A stretch of 8,044 nt of DNA from an uncultured Acinetobacter sp. (GCA_900766635.1 CAAFWA010000190.1:1-8044), one strand, 5' to 3'; shown: positions 1-6,971, counted from the stretch's first letter. Translations and numbers: made by a program. Notes: a model not told the origin generated them from the letters alone.

Positions 1-19
1 ACGTGTGCTCTTCCGATCT
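1..19. other. Illumina adapter remnant (non-genomic)
   Basis: The first 19 bases, ACGTGTGCTCTTCCGATCT, are identical to the 3' end of the standard Illumina TruSeq read-2 adapter, including the shared core GCTCTTCCGATCT. The match stops exactly at the adapter's terminal T, where an insert is ligated, so genomic sequence should begin at base 20. The adapter identity is from memory of the published adapter sequence. A 19-base exact match at the extreme end of a contig is very unlikely by chance. The bases should be masked and not interpreted biologically. Confidence 0.96.
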
Positions 20-171
20 CAGGTAAACTTGAAGTCGGCTTAACCGCATGTCGCAATGCAGTACCTAAAATGCAGACTTTACTTGTTCATTTAGAAGATG
101 AAATTGTAGGTTTTGAACAACTAATCGTTGAAACTGACATTAAAACTTTAACAACAGATGCAAAAATTTAA
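20..171 (+). CDS. C-terminal fragment of an unrecognised protein (5' end missing)
   Basis: An open frame ends with TAA at 169-171. Its first complete genomic codon is 22-24, leaving 49 residues that begin GKLEVGLTAC and end TLTTDAKI. The fragment is acidic, with alternating hydrophobic residues (for example LLVHLEDEIVGFEQLIVET) that suggest beta strands and a short helix at the end of a soluble domain. There is no membrane segment, no repeat and no motif I can assign to a family, so I give no function. Codon use matches the neighbouring genes, and a strong hairpin begins 43 bases after the stop, which supports this as a real gene end. The frame also stays open through the adapter bases, so a gene caller would add false residues at the left edge. 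The gene converges on the small ORF to its right. Confidence 0.7.
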
Positions 172-213
172 AGCAAGAAATGGCATGGTAGAAAATGCCA
201 ATAGCGCAATAAA

Positions 214-241
214 ATTAAGGGGCTACGTTTAGCCCCTTAAT
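214..241. terminator. Bidirectional rho-independent terminator
   Basis: This is a perfect 11-bp inverted repeat, ATTAAGGGGCT (214-224) and AGCCCCTTAAT (231-241), separated by the 6-base loop ACGTTT. The GC-rich core is GGGGCT/AGCCCC. On the minus strand the stem is followed by TTTATT, a short U-rich tract; on the plus strand it is followed by GTTTAAT. It lies between two convergent genes and probably ends both: the plus-strand gene that stops at 171 and the minus-strand small ORF. The small ORF's stop codon (237-239) is inside the right arm. Its better U-tract is on the minus strand. Confidence 0.85.
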
Positions 242-413
242 GTTTAATCATACGACATTGTTGCAATAATTGATGACAAACTGAACGCACCATTGCAGTG
301 GTAATCATCACTTCTTTACCTTGTTCATCGAGCATATAGGCTTGATGTGTGGTTTTTTGCTGACTTGGCTGATGCTGAATCGTCGCTGCTGTCATCATTT
401 TGTTCATTCCCAT
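237..413 (-). CDS. Small 58-residue protein, possibly PA1571 family
   Basis: The minus-strand frame starts at ATG (413-411) and ends at TAA (239-237), encoding 58 residues: MGMNKMMTAATIQHQPSQQK at the N-terminus, then the more family-like stretch AYMLDEQGKEVMITTAMV and a C-terminus ending QQCRMIKH. A clear Shine-Dalgarno GAGG (424-421) lies 7 bases before the first ATG, favouring it over the later Met codons at positions 3, 6 and 7. There is no signal peptide or membrane segment. The pattern of a D-x-x-G-K/R-E-V-x-I-T core followed by an amphipathic helix resembles small gammaproteobacterial proteins labelled PA1571 family, which have no known function; this assignment is from memory and is tentative. 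The last codons and stop overlap the terminator hairpin, and the ORF follows rng in the same direction 133 bases downstream, so it could be co-transcribed or have its own promoter. Confidence 0.72.
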   Translation of the reverse strand: MGMNKMMTAATIQHQPSQQKTTHQAYMLDEQGKEVMITTAMVRSVCHQLLQQCRMIKH

Positions 414-420
414 AACTTTA

Positions 421-424
421 CCTC
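421..424 (-). promoter_or_regulatory. Shine-Dalgarno of the small ORF
   Basis: GAGG on the minus strand sits 7 bases upstream of the ATG at 413. It fixes the first of several closely spaced Met codons as the likely start and is the main evidence that this short ORF is translated. Confidence 0.65.
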
Positions 425-461
425 GTTTGCTTGACCTTTATTGTGCTTATGTGGTCGTGGC

Positions 462-502
462 TACTTTGTTCCTCTATATTGATTAAAAAGTGCTACAAAG
501 TA
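462..502. repeat. 8-bp inverted repeat near the putative small-ORF promoter
   Basis: TACTTTGT (462-469) and ACAAAGTA (495-502) form a perfect inverted repeat with 25 bases between the arms, a centre-to-centre distance of 33 bases, close to three helical turns. The right arm covers the best-placed -35-like hexamer, and the putative -10 lies between the arms. The geometry could suit a dimeric regulator or a pair of half-sites. An 8-bp repeat in AT-rich DNA is also reasonably likely by chance, so this is only a candidate operator. Confidence 0.25.
473..501 (-). promoter_or_regulatory. Weak candidate promoter for the small ORF
   Basis: On the minus strand a -10-like TATAGA (478-473) lies 17 bases after ACTTTG (501-496). 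Both are poor matches to the sigma-70 consensus. A start near 466 would give a leader of about 50 bases before the ATG at 413. No better hexamer pair was seen between rng and this ORF. Read-through from rng is the alternative. Confidence 0.2.
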
Positions 503-546
503 AAATCTGAGATGTAACAAGTGTTTAGCGATATCCTGTTACAATT

Positions 547-2004
547 TCAGTTCAAAATGATATCGTATTGCTCTTGCGTATATAAATTCTCAACTTGGAA
601 CTTAATTACACGATCAATAAAGTGTTCTAAATCGGCTACCGCAGGTGCCTCAATCGTTAATAAACGATCAATCACCAACGGATGGGCAACCACAGTAAAG
701 CCATTTTTTGAACTACTAAAGGCACGGGTATAACGCAAGATCTCGCGGAAAATTTCATAACATACCGATTCGGCTGTTTTGACATAGCCTCGGCCCTGAC
801 AAGTCGGACACGATTCACATAACAAGTGCTCTAAAGATTCACGGGTGCGTTTACGGGTCATTTCCACCAAGCCTAATTCTGAGACTTGCGTGATTTTGGT
901 CTTGGCATGGTCACGTTCGAGCATCTGTTCAAATTGCTGTAACACCTCAGCACGATGCTCTGCTTCTTGCATGTCAATAAAATCAATAATGATAATGCCA
1001 CCTAAATTACGCAAGCGTAACTGACGTGCGATGACTTGCGTGGCTTCCATATTGGTTTTAAAGACCGTATCTTCTAAAGTACGCCCACCCACATATGAGC
1101 CTGTGTTGACATCAATCGTGGTCATGGCTTCTGTTTGGTCAATCATCAGATAACCACCCGATTTAAGCGCCACACGGGTTTGCAGGGCTTTTTGAATATC
1201 GTCTTCAACATTGTATAAATCGAAGATTGGACATTCCCCCGGATAATGCAATAGGCGATCTTGCATCATCGGCACAAATTCAGCGACAAATTCTTGTAAT
1301 TTGCCGTGTACCTCACGTGAATCGACATAGATTTTGCTGGTTTTTTCGTTGGCTAAATCACGAATAATACGTTGTGGTAGCGGTAGTTCTTCAAAGATGA
1401 GTGATGGGACAGCAATACTTTTTTGTTTACGCTGAATATATTCCCAAAGTCGTGCTAAATAAGCCATATCTTGGGCAATATCTTCTTCTGCAACCCCCTC
1501 GGCTGCAGTACGAACAATCACGGAGCCTGGCAATTGATGTTTGGCTTGAATATTTTCAATAATCGTGCGTAAACGGGTACGTTCTTCTTCGGATTCAATG
1601 CGTTGTGACACACCTGTATGGCTGCCATACGGCATGAGTACTAAATAGCGCGATGGAATAGAAAGATCGGTCGATAAACGTGCACCTTTGCTACCAAGCA
1701 TGTCTTTCATGACTTGAACCGTCAAGATTTGACCCGGTTGCAACAATTCAAACACATTAGGCGTCGGTTTTTGCCGTGACCATACCATATCATTGATATG
1801 TAAAAATGCCGTACGTGATAAGCCAATATCCACAAAAGCCGCTTGCATTCCCGGCAAAACACGCACTACTTTGCCTTTGTATATATTACCCACCAAACCA
1901 CGTTTGGCAGTACGTTCAACAAATAATTCGTTGACTGTACCATTTTCAACTAACGCCACGCGACATTCCATCGGCGTGACGTTAATCAATAATTCGTCAG
2001 ACAT
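547..2004 (-). CDS. rng: Ribonuclease G
   Basis: This is the endoribonuclease of the RNase E/G family that, in E. coli, matures the 5' end of 16S rRNA and cleaves AU-rich single-stranded mRNA. From the ATG at 2004 it encodes 485 residues, close to the 489 of E. coli RNase G, with no long C-terminal scaffold, so it is not RNase E. In order: the S1-like RNA-binding segment (GNIYKGKVVRVLPGMQAAF, about residues 39-57), the 5'-sensor/RNase H-like part, the metal-binding aspartates in DVNTG (D298) and IIIIDFIDM (D341), and the Zn-link CPTC (C399, C402). All key residues are present. The frame extends 4 codons further to a TTG (2016), but that start lacks a ribosome site and family members begin near MxxELLxNVTP, so I prefer ATG. 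It ends the mre-maf-rng cluster, 41 bases after maf; cafA (rng) sits in the same place in E. coli. Confidence 0.97.
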   Translation of the reverse strand: MSDELLINVTPMECRVALVENGTVNELFVERTAKRGLVGNIYKGKVVRVLPGMQAAFVDIGLSRTAFLHINDMVWSRQKPTPNVFELLQPGQILTVQVMKDMLGSKGARLSTDLSIPSRYLVLMPYGSHTGVSQRIESEEERTRLRTIIENIQAKHQLPGSVIVRTAAEGVAEEDIAQDMAYLARLWEYIQRKQKSIAVPSLIFEELPLPQRIIRDLANEKTSKIYVDSREVHGKLQEFVAEFVPMMQDRLLHYPGECPIFDLYNVEDDIQKALQTRVALKSGGYLMIDQTEAMTTIDVNTGSYVGGRTLEDTVFKTNMEATQVIARQLRLRNLGGIIIIDFIDMQEAEHRAEVLQQFEQMLERDHAKTKITQVSELGLVEMTRKRTRESLEHLLCESCPTCQGRGYVKTAESVCYEIFREILRYTRAFSSSKNGFTVVAHPLVIDRLLTIEAPAVADLEHFIDRVIKFQVENLYTQEQYDIILN

Positions 2005-2019
2005 AATAAAACTCAAAAC

Positions 2020-2049
2020 ATTATAAACATTCTTTTTTTCAGCGTTTAA
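2020..2049 (-). promoter_or_regulatory. Candidate internal promoter before rng
   Basis: On the minus strand a perfect TATAAT (2025-2020) lies in the maf-rng gap. The -35 region is weak: TTAAAC (2049-2044) at 18-base spacing overlaps the maf stop codon and matches TTGACA at only three positions. A start near 2013 would leave a leader of about 9 bases before the rng ATG. AT-rich gaps often contain such hexamers, so confidence is low. Confidence 0.22.
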
Positions 2050-2612
2050 TTTAGTGCCTTAAATGCTGTTAATAACTGTACCGTTTCGTATAAAGGCAAA
2101 CCTACTACATTGCTATAACTGCCATGTATCTTTGGAATATAACGTGCTGCAATTCCTTGAATTGCGTAGCCACCTGCTTTTCCGACAGGCTCGCCTGTTG
2201 CCCAATAATCTTCCATGTCTTGGGTGCTCAAGGCTTGAAATTCGACTTCGGTGCGTACCACTATACTGGAAATTTGATCCTGTGTACGTACACAAACCCC
2301 TGAAAATACATCATGTTGCCGATTAGAGATCAAGTGCCACATGGCAAATGCATGTGCTTTGGATTCAGGTTTTCCTAAAATATTCCCATCTACCCCAAGT
2401 GAAGTATCTGCAGCAATCACTAAGGCCTCTGGAAATTTTTCAATCACTGCCGCTGCTTTCGCACGCGCCAAACGCTCGACATAAGCGGCGACATTTTCAC
2501 CTAAATGTACCGATTCATCAATATCTGGACTGTAAACATCAAAGCTTAAACCCAACTGAGCAAGTAACTCACGGCGTCTGGGTGAGCTTGAAGCCAAAAT
2601 TAAATGCGCCAT
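2046..2612 (-). CDS. maf: Maf-family nucleoside triphosphate pyrophosphatase (YhdE type)
   Basis: The predicted protein removes pyrophosphate from non-canonical or surplus nucleotides in the cytoplasm; the YhdE branch prefers dTTP/UTP. From ATG at 2612 it has 188 residues, close to the usual 190-200. It opens with the phosphate-binding signature LILASSSPRRRELL (residues 4-17), followed by AADT (67-70) with the catalytic aspartate D69, GKP (80-82), and KAGGYAIQG (145-153) with the downstream HGSYSNVVGLPL segment. The frame is open 20 codons further upstream, but that extension lies inside mreD and would put extra residues ahead of a motif that normally sits at the N-terminus. The gene overlaps the end of mreD by 13 bases and has no clear Shine-Dalgarno site, so translational coupling is likely. 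Placement between mreD and rng matches E. coli yhdE. Substrate preference is inferred from similarity and position. Confidence 0.93.
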   Translation of the reverse strand: MAHLILASSSPRRRELLAQLGLSFDVYSPDIDESVHLGENVAAYVERLARAKAAAVIEKFPEALVIAADTSLGVDGNILGKPESKAHAFAMWHLISNRQHDVFSGVCVRTQDQISSIVVRTEVEFQALSTQDMEDYWATGEPVGKAGGYAIQGIAARYIPKIHGSYSNVVGLPLYETVQLLTAFKALN

Positions 2613-3091
2613 CGTTTTAACACATAATAAAGCAGTGGAAAAAATGCAATTGTGGTCAGTAATGGCTGCCAATGGCGGGTCAGAGAAAAATCAATGCCGC
2701 CCATAATTTGCATTAGCCATTGCAACAATAAATGCCCCAATGTCGCCAAACTCACAATAATCCAAATATGCAAAAAGGTTAAAATGCGTTTTTCACGAAT
2801 AAAAAAGCGTGCCACAAAGCTCACAATGACAAAACTTAAGGCATTTAGACCCAAAGGTGAACCCACCAATAAGTCAACAAACATGCCCATCGCAAAGGCA
2901 AACCACACCCCACACCATGTCGGCTGACACAGCACCCAAAACATCACCACCAACAGCATATACTCAGGTCGCCATGCGGCTAAACCGTAAGACAAGGGAT
3001 AGACAATCAGCACCGAGGCCACAATCACCGAAACAATAATCGCAATGAATGGATCTTGATGACTTTTGCTTTTTAACCTAGCGAGTGGCAT
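2600..3091 (-). CDS. mreD: Rod-shape-determining membrane protein MreD
   Basis: MreD is an inner-membrane component of the elongasome that works with MreC to link MreB to the peptidoglycan synthases RodA and PBP2. The 163-residue product is nearly the same length as E. coli MreD (162). It is very hydrophobic, with about five or six membrane segments (roughly residues 15-35, 43-62, 63-78, 82-98, 105-128 and 138-158). Family-like stretches are WRPEYMLL (40-47) and AFAMGMFVDLLVGSPLG (65-81), which align by eye with the FRPNWVLL and GFVMGAILDLISGSTLG segments of E. coli MreD. The ATG at 3091 overlaps the end of mreC by 14 bases and is preceded by GGAG (3102-3099) at 7 bases spacing. The 3' end overlaps the start of maf by 13 bases. 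Confidence 0.95.
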   Translation of the reverse strand: MPLARLKSKSHQDPFIAIIVSVIVASVLIVYPLSYGLAAWRPEYMLLVVMFWVLCQPTWCGVWFAFAMGMFVDLLVGSPLGLNALSFVIVSFVARFFIREKRILTFLHIWIIVSLATLGHLLLQWLMQIMGGIDFSLTRHWQPLLTTIAFFPLLYYVLKRWRI

Positions 3092-3935
3092 GCGGTTGCT
3101 CCATGGCCAATGCTTCAGAGAACAGTACCACTACATGCTGACCACTGCCGAGTTGTGCTGCTGGTTGAATGTCAATTTGCGCAAATTCACCGCTATTATG
3201 ACGACTGACTTTTTGCACCGTACCCACCAAATAACCCGCAGGGAAATTTGCCCCTAAACCTGAGCTATAGACTTTCTCACCAACTTTAACATCCGCACTG
3301 GTTGGCACGTATTGCATTTTGAGTTGAGTTAAGTCGCCTTTACCACTCACAATGGCACGAATCCCACTGCGCTCAAGACGCACAGACAAGGAGTGTTCTT
3401 TATCAGATAACAGCATGACGCGGCTACTGTGTGGATAAACTGCAATCACCTGCCCCATAATGCCTTTGTCATCGAGGACGGTTTGCCCGACTTTAATGTC
3501 ATGGCTTGAACCCCGATTAATGACAATAATATGCCGCAACGGATCAGCATCAGTGCCAATGACTTCAGCAATTTGCATACGTCCATCAATAATTAAAGGG
3601 GTATCAATTAAGCCACGTAAACGGGTATTTTCTGCAGACAATTCAGCAATTTTTTGCAAGCGTACTTTTGCCTGTAACAGCTCTGCTTGCATTGCGGTAT
3701 TTTCACGACGCAATTGTGCTTCAGATTTGGTTTGTTGAGTGAGCCACTCTCGCGATAACACAGGATAGCTTGCAAGGGCATAGATGGGATTATATGCCGC
3801 ATACAAGACATCTCTTGCATGTTGAATCACATGTGGAATGCGCCAATTTAAAAATAGCACCACCAAGCATGTGATCACTGCAATGATAAATGAGCGAAAA
3901 GAGGGCGGCTGTCTGGAAAACAGATGTGTTTGCAC
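3078..3935 (-). CDS. mreC: Rod-shape-determining protein MreC
   Basis: MreC is a bitopic inner-membrane protein whose periplasmic domain forms filaments and activates PBP2 in lateral wall synthesis. The 285-residue product has a short cytoplasmic N-terminus, one membrane span (about 14-31), a coiled coil rich in Gln, Glu, Leu and Arg (about 65-108), and the two-lobed beta domain (about 118-272) with the conserved stretch VINRGSSHDIKVGQTV followed by GIMGQV. The start is GTG at 3935-3933, supported by the Shine-Dalgarno AGGA (3947-3944) 8 bases upstream and by correct positioning of the membrane segment. The mreB stop lies only 13 bases upstream, and mreD starts inside the 3' end, so all three are almost certainly on one transcript. 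The C-terminal tail (EALAMEQPHATR) is short and lacks the long Pro-rich extension some homologues carry. Confidence 0.96.
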   Translation of the reverse strand: MQTHLFSRQPPSFRSFIIAVITCLVVLFLNWRIPHVIQHARDVLYAAYNPIYALASYPVLSREWLTQQTKSEAQLRRENTAMQAELLQAKVRLQKIAELSAENTRLRGLIDTPLIIDGRMQIAEVIGTDADPLRHIIVINRGSSHDIKVGQTVLDDKGIMGQVIAVYPHSSRVMLLSDKEHSLSVRLERSGIRAIVSGKGDLTQLKMQYVPTSADVKVGEKVYSSGLGANFPAGYLVGTVQKVSRHNSGEFAQIDIQPAAQLGSGQHVVVLFSEALAMEQPHATR

Positions 3936-3943
3936 CGCCTAAT

Positions 3944-3947
3944 TCCT
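3944..3947 (-). promoter_or_regulatory. Shine-Dalgarno that fixes the mreC GTG start
   Basis: AGGA on the minus strand, in an AAAAGGA context that runs right up to the mreB stop codon, lies 8 bases before the GTG at 3935. No ATG in this frame is placed as well, so this site supports a GTG initiation codon. Confidence 0.65.
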
Positions 3948-3948
3948 T

Positions 3949-5016
<1,068 letters not shown>

Positions 5017-5043
5017 TTATGTGGACGCAAGTGGGCAACTTTA

Positions 5044-5071
5044 ACTAAATGTGATGCTTTGAACAAGTCAA
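5044..5071 (-). promoter_or_regulatory. Candidate mreB promoter
   Basis: On the minus strand TTGACT (5071-5066; five of six consensus matches) is followed after 16 bases by TTTAGT (5049-5044; four of six). A start near 5037 gives a leader of about 41 bases before the mreB GTG. It is the best hexamer pair upstream of mreB, but the 16-base spacing and imperfect -10 keep this tentative. Its -35 is one base away from the -35 of the proposed gatC promoter. Confidence 0.42.
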
Positions 5072-5085
5072 TCGCTTATTATAAC
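5058..5085 (+). promoter_or_regulatory. Candidate gatCAB promoter
   Basis: On the plus strand TTTGAA/TTGAAC (5058-5064) is followed by TATAAC (5080-5085; five of six consensus matches) at a spacing of 15-16 bases, slightly short. Transcription would start near 5092, giving a leader of about 35 bases with the gatC ribosome site in it. The same sequence read on the other strand contains a perfect TATAAT (5083-5078), which lies upstream of, and is not spaced for, the proposed mreB promoter. Confidence 0.42.
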
Positions 5086-5115
5086 GCAGGATATTTGAAA
5101 ATTTTTAATACTGAT

Positions 5116-5123
5116 GAGGTGAT
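5116..5123 (+). promoter_or_regulatory. Strong Shine-Dalgarno of gatC
   Basis: GAGGTGAT at 5116-5123 is complementary over eight bases to the 3' end of 16S rRNA. The GAGG core lies 7 bases before the gatC ATG at 5127. It is the strongest ribosome site in the window and fixes the gatC start. Confidence 0.75.
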
Positions 5124-5126
5124 GTT

Positions 5127-5441
5127 ATGTCAACATCGGATGCTCAGCATTCTGCAGATTTAAATGCACAAACAGTTTCAGCAATTGCCCATCTTGCAAG
5201 ATTATCGCTTAATGATACGCAATCTGCTGAATATGCTCAAAGTTTAAATAAAATTTTAGGCATGATGGAATCACTCAAAGAGATCAATACCGATGGTGTT
5301 GAGCCACTAAAAAGCCCATTTGACAACCCACAACCTTTACGTGAAGACGTGGTCTCTGAAAGCAATCATCGTGAACAATATCAAGCGGTTGCTCCTGCAG
5401 TGGAAGCAGGCCTTTACCTTGTACCACGCGTGATTGAATAA
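5127..5441 (+). CDS. gatC: Asp/Glu-tRNA amidotransferase subunit C
   Basis: GatC is the small scaffold subunit of GatCAB. In known structures it wraps around GatA and bridges it to GatB, stabilising the complex. The 104-residue product has the family pattern: a helical start with AIAHLARLSL (residues 19-28), a second helix with LNKILGMMESLKEINTDGVEP (about 40-60), and the C-terminal belt with LREDVVSES and the ending YLVPRVIE. Length is usual for the family (about 95-105). The ATG is fixed by the strong ribosome site just upstream. It is the first gene of gatC-gatA-gatB; gatA begins 51 bases downstream. Confidence 0.96.
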   Translation: MSTSDAQHSADLNAQTVSAIAHLARLSLNDTQSAEYAQSLNKILGMMESLKEINTDGVEPLKSPFDNPQPLREDVVSESNHREQYQAVAPAVEAGLYLVPRVIE

Positions 5442-5492
5442 GATCTATTCGTTCAAAGCTTTTTCTTACATTTTAGTGAAGATTTTTCTCTC

Positions 5493-6971
5493 ATGACTGA
5501 TTTACATCGTTTATCGATTCGTGAACTGAGCCAAGGTTTAGCTGATGCTCAATTTTCATCACGTGAAATTACCGAACATTATTTAAAACGCATTGAAAAA
5601 ATCGATGCGCAAGTCAAATCATATGTAACCGTAACTGCTGAACATGCACTTGCTGCTGCCGATGCGGCTGATGCTGCCATCAAAGCAGGCACTGCATCGG
5701 TTTTAACGGGTATTCCTGTTGCGCATAAAGACATTTTTTGTACCCAAGGCATTAAAACCACGGCTGGTTCTAAAATGCTGGATAACTTTATCTCACCTTA
5801 CGATGCAACTGTGGTTGCCAAAGGTAAAGCCGCTGGCCTTGTGACTTTAGGTAAAGTCAACATGGATGAGTTTGCGATGGGTTCGACCTCAGAAAACTCA
5901 TTTTATGGCGCAACAGCCAATCCATGGAATTTAGGTCATGTCCCAGGCGGTTCATCAGGCGGTTCTGCTGCGGCTGTAGCGGCTGACCTAGCTCCATTTG
6001 CGACAGGTACCGATACAGGCGGCTCAATCCGTCAACCTGCATCGTTTTGTGGTTTAACAGGTCTTAAACCAACCTATGGCCGTGTCTCACGCTTTGGTAT
6101 GATCGCTTATGCATCATCACTCGATCAAGGCGGCCCAATGGCACGTTCGGCTGAAGACTGTGCTTATCTCATGAACGTGATGGCAGGTCATGATGCTAAA
6201 GATTCAACCTCTGTTGAAAAAGAGGTAGACAACTATGTGGCTAACCTTAACAGCACATCGGTCAAAGGTTTACGTATTGGTATTCCTAAACAGTACTTTA
6301 ACGTACAAGGCTTAGATGCCGACGTTAAAGCGCGTGTTGAAGAATCACTGAAAAAGTTAGAAGACATGGGCGCAATCTTGGTTGAAATTGATTTGACCAT
6401 GACAGAAAGCTATGTACCAACTTACTACCTCATCGCACCTGCTGAAGCATCATCAAACCTTTCTCGTTATGATGGCGTGCGTTATGGCTATCGCTGTGAA
6501 AATCCTGTGGATTTAATGGATTTATACAAGCGTTCACGTTCTGAGGGCTTTGGTAAAGAAGTTCAACAACGTATTTTAATTGGTACTTATGCGTTATCGG
6601 CAGGTTATTACGATGCCTACTATGTGAAAGCACAAAAAGTACGTCGTTTAATCCAACAAGATTTCTTAAAAGCTTTTGAATCTGTGGATGTGATTGCTGC
6701 GCCTGCTGCGCCAACCACAGCGTATAAGATTGGTGCGAATCTTTCTCCTGTGGAAATGTACTTAGGTGATATTTACACCATCGCCGTGAACTTAGCAGGT
6801 TTACCTGCGATTAGTGCGCCTGTTGGTTTTGACCAAAACAATTTACCGGTTGGCTTACAGTTGATTGGTAACTATTGGTCAGAATCTCAATTGTTGTCTG
6901 TGGTACATCAGTACCAACAAGCCACCGATTGGCATACAAAACGCGCTGCAATTGCTGAGGAGAATGCATAA
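5493..6971 (+). CDS. gatA: Asp/Glu-tRNA amidotransferase subunit A (glutamine amidase)
   Basis: GatA hydrolyses glutamine and supplies ammonia through a tunnel to GatB. The 492-residue product belongs to the amidase-signature family. The complete Ser-cisSer-Lys catalytic triad is visible: K79 in VAHKDIF, S154 in the [15 protein letters not shown] signature, and S178 in [15 protein letters not shown], the same numbering as reported for Staphylococcus aureus Gat[21 protein letters not shown] follows, as expected. The ATG at 5493 gives the standard N-terminus ([16 protein letters not shown]). Its ribosome site is poor: only GTGAAG about 11 bases upstream, in contrast to gatC and gatB. The 51-base gap from gatC is T-rich and shows no terminator. 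The stop codon overlaps the gatB start as TAATG. Confidence 0.98.
   Translation: MTDLHRLSIRELSQGLADAQFSSREITEHYLKRIEKIDAQVKSYVTVTAEHALAAADAADAAIKAGTASVLTGIPVAHKDIFCTQGIKTTAGSKMLDNFISPYDATVVAKGKAAGLVTLGKVNMDEFAMGSTSENSFYGATANPWNLGHVPGGSSGGSAAAVAADLAPFATGTDTGGSIRQPASFCGLTGLKPTYGRVSRFGMIAYASSLDQGGPMARSAEDCAYLMNVMAGHDAKDSTSVEKEVDNYVANLNSTSVKGLRIGIPKQYFNVQGLDADVKARVEESLKKLEDMGAILVEIDLTMTESYVPTYYLIAPAEASSNLSRYDGVRYGYRCENPVDLMDLYKRSRSEGFGKEVQQRILIGTYALSAGYYDAYYVKAQKVRRLIQQDFLKAFESVDVIAAPAAPTTAYKIGANLSPVEMYLGDIYTIAVNLAGLPAISAPVGFDQNNLPVGLQLIGNYWSESQLLSVVHQYQQATDWHTKRAAIAEENA
6957..6963 (+). promoter_or_regulatory. Shine-Dalgarno of gatB inside gatA
   Basis: GAGGAGA, in the last codons of gatA, lies 7 bases before the gatB ATG at 6971. 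Together with the one-base TAATG overlap it indicates termination-reinitiation coupling between the two subunits. Confidence 0.7.

Noticed and set aside
7..13. GCTCTTC type IIS restriction site
   Set aside because: It is part of the adapter sequence and carries no biological meaning for this genome.
181..200. Hairpin TGGCAT / ATGCCA as the terminator of the first gene
   Set aside because: Only 6 bp with an 8-base loop and no U-tract; the 11-bp hairpin at 214-241 is far stronger and explains termination.
513..543. TGTAACA / TGTTACA as a rho-independent terminator for rng
   Set aside because: The stem is 7 bp and AT-rich with a 17-base loop and no T-run directly after it, so I do not call it a terminator; it is kept only as a low-interest structural observation.
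2613..2672. 20-codon N-terminal extension of maf
   Set aside because: The extension is out-of-frame mreD coding sequence. The Maf signature normally begins within a few residues of the start, and the ATG at 2612 places it there.
6430..6714. 94-codon minus-strand open frame inside gatA
   Set aside because: It is the reverse strand of the conserved GatA core, His/Gln-rich and without recognisable domains, so it is a shadow frame.
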